28,097 bases of DNA from Dehalococcoidales bacterium (GTDB lineage Bacteria > Chloroflexota > Dehalococcoidia > Dehalococcoidales > UBA2162): assembly GCA_016844285.1 (NCBI GenBank), contig JAENIS010000034.1, positions 1 through 28,097 of the forward strand, given 5' to 3'. Below the pieces are notes generated by a model, which did not search any database, was not told the origin of the DNA, and worked only from the letters and a program-made list of their open reading frames with translations. Both the position numbers and the translations under genes were made by a program. Positions 14,458-22,760 of this stretch are shown here, one piece after another (the stretch's first letter is position 1; every line of letters starts with the position of its first letter).

Positions 14458-15045
14458 CTCTTTCCGGAAGACAAGAAGACTATGGAGGAGGACATCAGGA
14501 AATTGAGGCCTCAGGTAGATGTGCTGGTTGTCTCTATGCATTGTGGCGTTCACCATGTGCCAGCGGTTGTGGCGATGTATCAAAAAGAAGCCGCCTACGC
14601 CGCGATTGATGCCGGAGCTGACCTGATACTTCAGCATCATGCCCATATCCTGAAGGGCATCGAAATATACAAAGGTAAAACAATCTTCTACGGCCTGGGT
14701 GTCTTCGCTGACGAGCCAGGGTCTAATCCTCCCAGTCACCCGAGAGGCGGAAGCGCCATGTATCGATTGCTGGACCGCCCCATTTCTATAAAAGAGGAAT
14801 TCTACCGCATTAAGCCTGTCCCCGGCTATGAAAAGCATCACCACCATCCTGATGCCCTGAAGACGATGATTGCCAAGGCCTATATCCAGGATAAAAGAAT
14901 CCAGAAAGTAACCTATATTCCTGCCTACATTAATCCCAATGTGGAGCCTGAGGTGGTCAAAAGGGGAAACCCCAGGGCACAAGAAGTGTTTGAATATGTC
15001 ACCCAGATTTCAGAGAGCGAGGATTTGAAAGTCAGATTCTCCTAG
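14458..15045 (+). pseudogene. CapA-like metallophosphatase, C-terminal part
   Basis: This is the in-frame continuation beyond the TAA. The sequence LFPEDKKTMEEDIRKLRPQ follows the stop directly, where relatives have an uninterrupted chain. The metal-binding segments MHCGVHHVP and ILQHHAHILKG are present, then IFYGLGVFADE. A 187-residue product could start at the ATG at 14482, but it would lack half of the active site and has only a poor GAAG upstream. It ends 108 bases before the first binding-protein gene and points the same way. The rest of this half is well conserved, so the loss looks recent. Confidence 0.72.
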
Positions 15046-15153
15046 GAGGGTGATGAGGTGCTGGTGGGCGAGGCAAAGTAGGGGGGTGATAATCATTCCA
15101 TCCGGTAATCAGTAAATAGCCAGGACTAAAGTAAAAGAGAAGGGGGAACAGAA

Positions 15154-16848
15154 ATGGGAATCTTAAGAGCAAGAAAGTCAATAGTAGCTTTTGGACTGGT
15201 AATCATAATATCTCTGGCTGGCTGTGCCCAAGCGGCACCAACACCCGCACCAGCTCCTGCGCCCACACCAGCTCCTGCGCCAGTACCAGTACCGGCACCT
15301 AAGCCTACACCGGCGCCAGCACCCACCCCAAGCGGACCCTACGGAGAACTAAAGATAGGACAAGTCAGCTCTACTGAAGCGTTCGACCCCATAATGAATA
15401 CGGTACATGGCAGCGCTCGTGTAAGCCCTGTCTTTGACCTGTTGATCAGGACAGATGATAAGGGTGCTTTAGCACCGACAGGGATACTGGAAAAATGGGA
15501 GGTGGCTCCTGATGGTAAGTCATGGCTCTATTACATCCGTAAAGGCATCAAGTTCCACAATGGCGAGGACCTCACCGCTGAAGACATCAAGTTCAGTCTT
15601 GACCGATACATTTCCGGTAAATCTCTTCACCCGATAGCCAAGTCTTCCATCGAGCGTGTCGAGATAACGGATGATTATACGGTGCGTCTCTACACCATCG
15701 GTATGCAGCCCTTTCTCCCTTATTATAGTGCTACCTATAGCCCGACGGTGTCGTCGATAACGCCCAAAGATTACCTGGAACGGGTTGGCGCTGAATACTT
15801 TGGCCTGCACCCGGTAGGTGCTGGCCCATTTAAGTTTGTTCGCCAGGTCCAAGGAGACATGATTGAATACGAGGCGGTTAACCAGCATTGGCGGCAGGTA
15901 CCGGCGTTTAAAAAAGTTGCGTTTATAGGTATGCCAGAGGCAAGCACGCGAGTAGCCTCGTTAAAGACCGGGGTAATCGACATCGCTGATGTCGATATGG
16001 AATCTGCGATCGAACTAGAATCCGTCGGCTACAAGGTGCATATTTTGGAACTCGAACAGCCGGCAGTTGCCTTATACGCCACCTATGACCTCCGGGCGAC
16101 CGGTATGCCAACGAGTGATGCCAGGGTGCGCCAGGCTCTCTCCCTGGCCATTAACCGTGATGAGATCGAGAAGACCTTGATTCGGGGGAAAGGTGGCCCC
16201 ACTGGACCTCCCTTAGTTTTTATAGGGTCAGCGGATGTTAACTACGCCTATTGGCAGGAGTATTGTGCCAAGGCTTATCGCTACGACCCCGAGGAAGCCA
16301 AACGGTTGCTTAAGGAGGCAGGCTATCCTCAGGGATTCGCTTTTAAGTTATATACTGCCGAAAAGGGGTTATTTCCCAAACTTTCGGAGGTCATCCAGGG
16401 CTACTGGCAAAAGGTAGGGGTTAAGGTGGAACTGGTGCCCGTGGATTACTCAGGAGTAGTTATCGGCCAGATGTATCGAAATATTGACCGCACCTATGAA
16501 CCAGCCATCGGGCAGGGGATACCACGTTCTCTTGGGCTGGCCCCAATGACAGCGGCACGCCTGCGGGCTAACTTCCATTCCCAAGGCGGTATGTTTCTTT
16601 TGGGCAAGGCGCGTCCTGATGTCGACAAGCTAATCGACGATGCCCAGAGCGACATGAACCCCGCCAAAAGAAGCGAGTTTATCAAACAAGCAATCAAGGA
16701 GATTGTCGATAGCTATACGCATCTACCCATTAGCAGTATACCGGTAATGGTTGCGGTGGCGCCACGAGTAGACCTTCCCATCCCGCCGGGAGGGGTAAGT
16801 CCTACCATTAGTCCTTATCTTGAGTTGGCTAAACACAGGCAACCGTAA
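15154..16848 (+). CDS. Family 5 extracellular solute-binding lipoprotein, copy 1
   Basis: This 564-residue ABC-type substrate-binding protein belongs to the peptide/nickel/opine (SBP_bac_5) family. The signal peptide ends in a textbook lipobox, SLAGC, so C24 would be lipidated and the protein anchored outside the membrane. A Pro/Ala repeat linker covers about residues 28-60. The family signature IRKGIKFHNGEDLTAEDIKFSLDR lies at residues 128-151, with further typical parts LHPVGAGPFKF and RVRQALSLAINRDEI. The ATG has an AAGGGGG tract upstream. It lies 109 bases before a PrpD-family gene, and the pair is repeated downstream. No permease or ATPase is nearby, so it must use a transporter encoded elsewhere or act alone. 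Confidence 0.93.
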   Translation: MGILRARKSIVAFGLVIIISLAGCAQAAPTPAPAPAPTPAPAPVPVPAPKPTPAPAPTPSGPYGELKIGQVSSTEAFDPIMNTVHGSARVSPVFDLLIRTDDKGALAPTGILEKWEVAPDGKSWLYYIRKGIKFHNGEDLTAEDIKFSLDRYISGKSLHPIAKSSIERVEITDDYTVRLYTIGMQPFLPYYSATYSPTVSSITPKDYLERVGAEYFGLHPVGAGPFKFVRQVQGDMIEYEAVNQHWRQVPAFKKVAFIGMPEASTRVASLKTGVIDIADVDMESAIELESVGYKVHILELEQPAVALYATYDLRATGMPTSDARVRQALSLAINRDEIEKTLIRGKGGPTGPPLVFIGSADVNYAYWQEYCAKAYRYDPEEAKRLLKEAGYPQGFAFKLYTAEKGLFPKLSEVIQGYWQKVGVKVELVPVDYSGVVIGQMYRNIDRTYEPAIGQGIPRSLGLAPMTAARLRANFHSQGGMFLLGKARPDVDKLIDDAQSDMNPAKRSEFIKQAIKEIVDSYTHLPISSIPVMVAVAPRVDLPIPPGGVSPTISPYLELAKHRQP

Positions 16849-16957
16849 TACGTAACCGTTTTCGTAGAATTGCGGTAGGTACGTCACACCTGATAGTTGT
16901 GGCATACTTGGCGGTATGCCCATGCTTTGAACGAAACAACATCTTAAGGAGATAGAA

Positions 16958-18205
16958 ATGACAGTGCGTAGACAAGATGTCACCCAAAGACTGGCGGAGT
17001 ATGTTAGTACTCTCAGGTATGGCGACTTACCTGCTGATGTGGTCAAACAAGCCAAGAAGGTCATTCTGGACGCCCTGGGCTGCCAGGTGGCCTGCAGTAT
17101 GCTTGAGAACGGCCGATTGATTATTGAGTTTGGCCAATCTGTAGGCGGTCAAGCCGAGGCTTCAGTATTGGGGAGTAATTACAAGACCTCAGCCGTAAAT
17201 GCAGCCTTGGTTAACGGCACTCTGGGCCATGGTGATGAGATTGACGAATCATTGGAGGATGTCGGTCATACCTCATCCGTCATTATACCGGCCGCGCTTG
17301 CTTGTGGAGAGAAAACGGGAGCCAGTGGTAAGGATATGATTACAGCTGTTGTTGCCGGCTACGACATGGCCGGGCGACTGTCTAACGCCGGCGTTCCCAA
17401 CATATCCGGCATGAGCGAGTTCTGGGGAGCAGCCGTAGGGTGCAACATTATGAAGCTAAAAGCAAGTGAAACAAGGATAGCTTTTGGGCTAGCTGCCTTG
17501 CACTCAGGCAGCTTCTTCGACCTGGGTTCCGAGGCCAAGCACATGGCCAAATCCCTGATGAAGGGGCTTAGTTGTCGTAACGGTGTCACGGCTGCCCTGC
17601 TAGCCAAGATGGGTTACGACGGACCTAAATCTGTGTTCGATGGCGATAACAATGTCCTGAGCGATAATGTCGGCGAAAACTATAATCAAGAAGAGCTAAT
17701 AAAAGACCTGGGTAAGAAATTCACCATAATGAATACTTGCCTCAAGCTTTACTCCGCCGGGCACCCTATCCATGCCCCGGCCTATGGCTTACTCAAAATC
17801 CTTACCCGGGAAGGCATCAAAGCTGAAGATATTCGATTAATCACTGCGCGCCAACCGGAGCGGGAAAAGCAAATTGTAGATAATCGAGCCATGCCAGATA
17901 TCACTATTCAGTATTGTCTGGCTGTAGCCGCTTTTGACCATCAGCTTACCTGGGACCAGTACACGCCAGAAAGGGTGCAAGACCCGAAAGTATTGAACCT
18001 GAAAAGCCGGGTCACGTCAGTGCACGACCCCAAACTGGACGAGCGTAAGAAGATTACCAAGGCTCACTCGGCAGAAGTGGATGTTGAGACCAATGATGGC
18101 CGTAAGTTCACGGAAAGGGTGGACTATCCACCCGGAGACCCACAAGAAGGTTATGTACTATGCCTCCAAAGTTCTTGGGCAAAAAAGGACCAAAAGCCTC
18201 ATTGA
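16958..18205 (+). CDS. MmgE/PrpD family protein, copy 1, with frameshifted C-terminus
   Basis: The family includes 2-methylcitrate dehydratase, cis-aconitate decarboxylase and iminodisuccinate epimerase, all acting on small carboxylic acids. The N-terminal helical domain is intact, with YGDLPADVVKQAKKVILDAL (21-40), VNGTLGHGDEID (85-96) and GHTSSVIIPAALA (103-115). The second domain is recognisable to about residue 395 (VDYPPGDPQ). After that the frame reads a nonsense tail (EGYVLCLQSS) to a TGA at 18203. The proper family C-terminus lies in the next frame to 18269. The protein may be inactive or unstable, or the reading could be a sequencing error. The ATG has AAGGAG upstream. It is paired with binding-protein copy 1. 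Confidence 0.88.
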   Translation: MTVRRQDVTQRLAEYVSTLRYGDLPADVVKQAKKVILDALGCQVACSMLENGRLIIEFGQSVGGQAEASVLGSNYKTSAVNAALVNGTLGHGDEIDESLEDVGHTSSVIIPAALACGEKTGASGKDMITAVVAGYDMAGRLSNAGVPNISGMSEFWGAAVGCNIMKLKASETRIAFGLAALHSGSFFDLGSEAKHMAKSLMKGLSCRNGVTAALLAKMGYDGPKSVFDGDNNVLSDNVGENYNQEELIKDLGKKFTIMNTCLKLYSAGHPIHAPAYGLLKILTREGIKAEDIRLITARQPEREKQIVDNRAMPDITIQYCLAVAAFDHQLTWDQYTPERVQDPKVLNLKSRVTSVHDPKLDERKKITKAHSAEVDVETNDGRKFTERVDYPPGDPQEGYVLCLQSSWAKKDQKPH

Positions 18206-18269
18206 AGCAGTAAAAAATCTGGATACAGTAACCGATTTGAACCAGTTGGGAAATATGCTGCGCATATAG
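18144..18269 (+). pseudogene. Displaced C-terminal tail of PrpD copy 1
   Basis: In the +1 frame relative to the upstream gene this encodes KKVMYYASKVLGQKRTK and AVKNLDTVTDLNQLGNMLRI, ending TAG at 18267-18269. It lines up with the end of PrpD copy 2 (EQKFNSLTRELL ... WNLEKLDDASKIMPLLKI). About six to eight residues expected between the DP of the last strand and this helix are absent, so a short deletion not divisible by three probably caused the shift near 18137-18150. Confidence 0.8.
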
Positions 18270-18482
18270 AAAGGCTTGATAACTAAGCATTTATGCCTTA
18301 CCTATTAGTGTCGTGTGTCTTTGCTCCCCGTAAACTGACTAACCAAAGCAACATGATGGGAAATATGCATTCTTCATTAACCTGCGATTTATCAGAATGG
18401 TAAAACAAAGAGAATATCCGTCAAATTACTATTTCGCATTGGTGACCCAAGCTCCTGGAAATAGAAAGCTAAGGAGGCAGAA

Positions 18483-20162
18483 ATGAGAGTACCAAAGCAA
18501 GTCAAGGTGGTGATATTGGGGTTAGTTCTCGTCTTACTATTGGTCGGTTGTGCCAAGGCGTCACCTGCACCAATACCAGTACCAGCACCGGTGCCAACAC
18601 CAGCGCCAGCGCCAACTCCAACACCAGCGCCAAAGCCTACCCCGGCGGCGACGCCAACCGGACCCTACGGAGAATTAAGGGTGGCCATTAGTAGCTTTTC
18701 ATCGGAAAATTTTGATCCGTCAAAGGTTGGCTCTTCAGTGGGAAAACCTATATTTGAAACTTTGATCGCATTGGATGGAGCAGGGTTGGCACCAAGGATA
18801 GTTGACAAGTGGGAGATAGCTCCTGATGGCCTCTCGTGGGTCTTTCATATCCATAAAGGTATAAAGTTCCATAATGGTGAAGACTTAACTGCTGATGACG
18901 TGAAATTCAGCATTGATCGGTTTGCTTCGCCGGAAGCTAATTACCGGGACGTGGGGGATGCAGTCGAGCGTGTGGAGGTAGTGGATAATTACACCGTGCG
19001 CGTTTACACCAAAGGCACACAGCCTTACCTTCCCTATCTTTTTACGTTCTACCTCCCCTATTCGGGTCCGGTGATGCCGAAGGATTATATTGCACGATAT
19101 GGATGGGAATACTTCAATCTTCATCCAGTGGGTTCCGGCCCATGGCAGTTTGACCGTCGCGTTCCCGGAGATACGATTAAATACGAAGTCCTTGATGCCC
19201 ACTGGCGGCAGGTGCCCGGCTTCAAGAAATTGACGCTGATAAACATACCGGAGCAAACTACAAGGTTAGCGCTGTTGAAGACGGGGGCAATAGACGTAAC
19301 GGAGATAGGGATAGAGGAGGCCAAGGAACTGGAAAGCATCGGGTTCAGAACAGGTAACCTGTCTTCAGTCGCTGCGGTTTTTGCTTTATGGGGAGCCTAT
19401 GACCCTCGAGCGGCTGGCATGCCTATTGCCAATATCAAAGTACGCCAGGCACTTTCTTTGGCTATTAATCGGGAGGAAATCAACAAGACTTTTTTCTACG
19501 GAATGGCACTACCTCTCGCGCCCGTGTACGTTAACCAAGGTTCCACGGATATTGATTACGCTGCCGCTGTGAAATATGCCACCACAATCTTTCGTTATGA
19601 CCAGGAGGAGGCAAAACGGCTGCTTAAAGAGGCTGGCTATGCTGATGGTTTCAAGATCAAACTATTCTCTTATTCTCAAACTGATGCTCCCTACCTACCC
19701 AAGCTTAATGAGATTATACAGAGCTACTGGTTACGCATCGGGGTCAAAGCTGAGATAGTTCCGACAGACGGGGGGACATTTGATCCGCTACGTCGAGGTG
19801 GTCCTGGGCGCGGGCCTGCGGATTTAATTCTGGGGCAGGCAGCCGGACGTGCCATGTCAGATGCTCCCGTTATGCCATTCCGGCTGCGGACCGGCTTTGT
19901 ACAAGGAGGCTCTATGCAAATGACTTTCCCTGGAATCCCTGAGCAAGAAAAGCTTATCCTAAGCGCTATCGTGGAGACGGATCCAGGGAAGAGGCGGGGA
20001 ATAGTTGAGCAAGCGGTAAGAATGACTACTGAGACCTATACCCTTATACCAATCGCTGACGTTCCCGTCCTGGTTATCATGGGACCCGGGGTGGATATTA
20101 AGTGGAACGAACCGAGTTCTGACCTCCTTTACTACCTCGAGACTGCCAAACACAGGAAATAA
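18483..20162 (+). CDS. Family 5 extracellular solute-binding lipoprotein, copy 2
   Basis: This 559-residue protein is a paralogue of the binding protein at 15154. It has a lipobox at LLVGC (C23) and a Pro/Ala/Thr linker to about residue 59. The GPYGEL junction is shared with copy 1, as are the family signature HKGIKFHNGEDLTADDVKFS (124-143) and RQALSLAINREEI. The two share long identical segments (KGIKFHNGEDLTA, HWRQVP, YDPRA/YDLRA) but differ in the mid-part that lines the ligand pocket, so ligands could differ. It has a strong AAGGAGG site. It is followed after 65 bases by an intact PrpD gene. It lies 213 bases after the displaced tail of PrpD copy 1, with no clear promoter seen between. 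Confidence 0.93.
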   Translation: MRVPKQVKVVILGLVLVLLLVGCAKASPAPIPVPAPVPTPAPAPTPTPAPKPTPAATPTGPYGELRVAISSFSSENFDPSKVGSSVGKPIFETLIALDGAGLAPRIVDKWEIAPDGLSWVFHIHKGIKFHNGEDLTADDVKFSIDRFASPEANYRDVGDAVERVEVVDNYTVRVYTKGTQPYLPYLFTFYLPYSGPVMPKDYIARYGWEYFNLHPVGSGPWQFDRRVPGDTIKYEVLDAHWRQVPGFKKLTLINIPEQTTRLALLKTGAIDVTEIGIEEAKELESIGFRTGNLSSVAAVFALWGAYDPRAAGMPIANIKVRQALSLAINREEINKTFFYGMALPLAPVYVNQGSTDIDYAAAVKYATTIFRYDQEEAKRLLKEAGYADGFKIKLFSYSQTDAPYLPKLNEIIQSYWLRIGVKAEIVPTDGGTFDPLRRGGPGRGPADLILGQAAGRAMSDAPVMPFRLRTGFVQGGSMQMTFPGIPEQEKLILSAIVETDPGKRRGIVEQAVRMTTETYTLIPIADVPVLVIMGPGVDIKWNEPSSDLLYYLETAKHRK

Positions 20163-20227
20163 TGAGAGCAGTGCCGATGCTCCTGAGGCAGATGGCGTAT
20201 GATTAAGTAAACTCTGGAGGTTTAACC

Positions 20228-21571
20228 ATGGACAAGAATACCGAATATCTGGCGTCTTATGCCACCTCAATCAAATACGAGGACCTACCCCCGGAGGTAG
20301 TGCACAAGACAAAGGGCCTTCTTATCGACACCCTTGGTTGTGCCATTGGTGGCTATAGCAGCCCGCCAGCCAAGATTGCCCGCAAGATGGCAGCCGGGGT
20401 GTACCCGTGCGACCTGCCGGCAACTATCATCGGCAGTGGTCAGCAGTCCAGTCTGGAACTATCTACTTTCGCCAATGGCATCATGATTCGATACCTGGAC
20501 TTCAATGATACGGGAGGCGCTCATCGCAGCGACAACTTTGCCCCTGTACTCACTTGTGCCGATGCCGTTCATGCCAGCGGCAAGGAAATCATCGTTGCCT
20601 CAGTCCTGGCCTATGAGGTCCAACGTCGGTTAGTCGACCAGATTAATCATATTAGAACCAAAGGTTTTGACCAGACTGTTGCTGGCATCATCTCCTGCGT
20701 GATGGGAGCATCAAAAATCCTCGGCCTATCTCAAGAACAAATGATACAAGCAATCAACCTGGCCATCACACCCAATATAGGGCTAAACCAAACTCGCTAC
20801 GGAGAGGTGTCCATGTGGAAGGGCTGCGCGATGGCCAATGCCGCTCGGAATGCTGTCTTTGCTGCACTGCTGGCTCGGGAAGGGATGACTGGACCGAGTC
20901 CAGTTTTTGAAGGTCGTTACGGTTTGTTCATGGCGGTTACTGGCCCCTTCCATCTGGCTGAATTCGGTCGGTCTTTCACTATTTTGGAGTCCACTATTAA
21001 GCGCTACCCTTGTGGTTCGGCGGCCCAGACGGAGGTTGATCTTGCCATCAAGTTGCGTCCCAGGATATCCAGTGTCAATGAAATCGCCGAGGTAAATATT
21101 GAGACTCGGAGTGACTCTAAGAATATCATGGCCGGTGATGCCGAAAAATGGCATCCGACGACTCGTGAGACGGCCGACCATAGCATGCCCTACGGAGTCG
21201 CCTTAGGACTGATGTATGGTACAGTGGAAATAAGGCATTTCGATGATGAGTACCTGCACAAACCTGAGCTAATTGATTTAGTACAGAAAATAAAAGTGAC
21301 CGATACCGAGGAGTGCACCAGGCAGGCGCCGGAGAATAATGCTGCCCGCGTGGAGATAGTCACCAAATCCGGTAAGAGATTCTCGGAATTCGCACTGCAC
21401 TGCCATGGTCATTTTCTTGACCCCCTCACCAATATGGAAATCGAGCAGAAATTCAACTCCCTGACCAGAGAGTTACTGACACCTGCCCAGAGGAAAGAGC
21501 TGGTATCGCTGGTCTGGAACCTGGAAAAGCTCGATGATGCCAGTAAAATAATGCCATTACTGAAAATATGA
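20228..21571 (+). CDS. MmgE/PrpD family protein, copy 2 (intact)
   Basis: This complete 447-residue MmgE/PrpD protein is probably a dehydratase, decarboxylase or epimerase of a small carboxylic acid in the cytoplasm. The helical domain contains YEDLPPEVVHKTKGLLIDTLG (17-37). The active-site region has FANGIMIRYLDFNDTGGAHRSDN (81-103), where the RYLDFND and H-x-S-D-N pattern is closer to 2-methylcitrate dehydratase-type proteins than copy 1. The C-terminus (HCHGHFLDPLTNMEIEQKF to WNLEKLDDASKI) is intact and shows what copy 1 has lost. The ATG follows CTGGAGGT. No methylcitrate synthase or lyase is nearby, so a methylcitrate cycle role is not supported by context. Confidence 0.92.
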   Translation: MDKNTEYLASYATSIKYEDLPPEVVHKTKGLLIDTLGCAIGGYSSPPAKIARKMAAGVYPCDLPATIIGSGQQSSLELSTFANGIMIRYLDFNDTGGAHRSDNFAPVLTCADAVHASGKEIIVASVLAYEVQRRLVDQINHIRTKGFDQTVAGIISCVMGASKILGLSQEQMIQAINLAITPNIGLNQTRYGEVSMWKGCAMANAARNAVFAALLAREGMTGPSPVFEGRYGLFMAVTGPFHLAEFGRSFTILESTIKRYPCGSAAQTEVDLAIKLRPRISSVNEIAEVNIETRSDSKNIMAGDAEKWHPTTRETADHSMPYGVALGLMYGTVEIRHFDDEYLHKPELIDLVQKIKVTDTEECTRQAPENNAARVEIVTKSGKRFSEFALHCHGHFLDPLTNMEIEQKFNSLTRELLTPAQRKELVSLVWNLEKLDDASKIMPLLKI

Positions 21572-22117
21572 GCCGTTCATAAGGCAGAAATAGGAGTACT
21601 AAAGCAAGTAAAGACACAAGACTGTCACATTGTAGACTGAACAATTGCTTACCATATAGGCCAGCATTGCACAATACATCTAAAAGTGTCACGCTTTTTC
21701 CTCTCGGTATTCTAACACACTAACAATACTGGCGTGAGGATGCGCCGGGGTCTGTCTTCTTCTTAGCTATTCTCAGCTAAGTATTGAGAGGTGAGAATAT
21801 TCTCACTTGAATCGAAATACACAAGCTACAAACTACCATGCGTGTCTTACTCTCACCCCTTGTTGTAGCAAGTGTAGTAAGTGTAGCAAGCTACCTTAGT
21901 GAACTGCCCTGCGGCAAGACCATAGGGATGAATTGCCTAATCATCAAAGTCTCGGTTGCAAAAATTGTACCATCCCCGGTGGATACTATCCCATCCTTAT
22001 GGCAAAACTGATGATACTACGCTAATTACGCTAGCAAGCCCCACCACATGCCTCCCCTGATACTCAGCCTCCAATACATGCCTCACGTCTAGCACGCTTG
22101 GTAACTCAGAACCGCTA
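21572..22117. other. Intergenic region with short palindromes and 9-mers
   Basis: No gene is seen in about 550 bases. There is TTAGCTATTCTCAGCTAA (about 21764-21781), a perfect 16-bp palindrome GTGAGAATATTCTCAC (21791-21806) and three tandem 9-mers GTAGCAAGT, GTAGTAAGT, GTAGCAAGC (21865-21891). The base composition is more even than in the neighbouring genes. Confidence 0.6.
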
Positions 22118-22147
22118 TTGACATTTCACGATAGTATGGTTTATTCT
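22118..22147 (+). promoter_or_regulatory. Candidate promoter for the 46-residue zinc-ribbon gene
   Basis: A perfect TTGACA (22118-22123) and TATTCT (22142-22147) are separated by 18 bases, with the start codon at 22184. Confidence 0.45.
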
Positions 22148-22183
22148 TTCTAATCAAATCTGATAGAAAGAGGAGGTCATCCA

Positions 22184-22324
22184 ATGCAGGCATATTGTGT
22201 GAAGTGTCGTACCAAGAGGGAAATGAAGAGCGCCAAGAGTATCACCATGAAGAATGGTAAGCCGGCGACGCAGGGTATCTGCCCGGTGTGCGCGACGAAG
22301 ATGTTCCGGATAGGGAAGAGCTAA
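22184..22324 (+). CDS. Small DUF5679-like zinc-ribbon protein (46 residues)
   Basis: A 47-codon frame encodes MQAYCVKCRTKREMK, a Lys/Met-rich middle and a GICPVCATKMFRIGKS end. Two CxxC pairs (C5/C8 and C33/C36) suggest a one-domain zinc ribbon. The sequence agrees with the DUF5679 type of small protein that I associate with Chloroflexota and related bacteria; the function is unknown. The ATG has a perfect AGGAGGT eight bases upstream and a promoter candidate ahead, so I trust it despite its length. It is short and basic, fitting a nucleic-acid or ribosome-associated role, but that is inference only. It stands alone between PrpD copy 2 and tRNA-His. Confidence 0.88.
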   Translation: MQAYCVKCRTKREMKSAKSITMKNGKPATQGICPVCATKMFRIGKS

Positions 22325-22505
22325 GGCTGGTCTCGCAAGATATAACTATCCTTTCCGGGATTGGTTCCTTAGATTTTGCTTCATAGGTAGAGCTGTTTCC
22401 TTTTGAAGCGAGTCGAGGGAGGGTTTGTTGTGTCTTCTGAGGCGTTGTCATCCTCAACGTCGTGCCTCCTTAGAGGCTTTTCCCCGTAAAAAGAGTTAAG
22501 CTGTG

Positions 22506-22545
22506 GGAATGTTAAAGAGGAGCGTTCGCTCCTCTTTAACATTCC
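22506..22545 (+). terminator. Perfect 19-bp hairpin, possible terminator
   Basis: GGAATGTTAAAGAGGAGCG (22506-22524) and its exact complement (22527-22545) are separated by TT. The RNA would form a long stem with a GUUC-type loop, followed by TCCTGTTTTG, a weak U-tract. It lies 180 bases after the small zinc-ribbon gene, so it may end that transcript or be an intergenic repeat element. Confidence 0.55.
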
Positions 22546-22618
22546 TCCTGTTTTGTTGTCAGGCAAAGGAGATTTCAGGGGTGAGGTGCATCAACAACCC
22601 CATCTAATCTCACGCTCA

Positions 22619-22648
22619 TTGAAATAGGTAGTGTCTTTTCGCTATAAT
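22619..22648 (+). promoter_or_regulatory. Candidate tRNA-His promoter
   Basis: TTGAAA (22619-22624) and a perfect TATAAT (22643-22648) are separated by 18 bases, 35 bases before the tRNA. Confidence 0.6.
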
Positions 22649-22683
22649 AAAGCTTGCTTAATGTCCACATTACCGTCGCATAT

Positions 22684-22760
22684 GGTGGGTGTCGCCTAGC
22701 GGTCAAAGGCGCCAGGTTGTGGCCCTGGAGAACGAGGGTTCAAATCCCTCCACTCACCCA
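22684..22760 (+). tRNA. tRNA-His (anticodon GTG)
   Basis: The acceptor stem GTGGGTG (22685-22691) pairs with CACTCAC (22751-22757) with one G-U pair. The extra 5' G at 22684 faces C at 22758, the tRNA-His identity pair. The anticodon arm is CCAGG-TTGTGGC-CCTGG and the T arm GAGGG-TTCAAAT-CCCTC. If the extra G-C pair is counted, only CA and not full CCA is encoded at the 3' end, unlike the Cys and Leu tRNAs here. Confidence 0.95.

Noticed and set aside
14107..14982. 291-codon open frame antisense to the CapA-like gene
   Set aside because: It mirrors the codon structure of the plus-strand gene, has no start signal and no recognisable domain.
20228..21571. Assignment of PrpD copy 2 as prpD of the methylcitrate cycle
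   Set aside because: The family fits, but no methylcitrate synthase or lyase is nearby and the family has several other activities, so no gene symbol was given.
21865..21891. Three 9-mers as a possible CRISPR
   Set aside because: The units abut directly, are too short and have no spacers.
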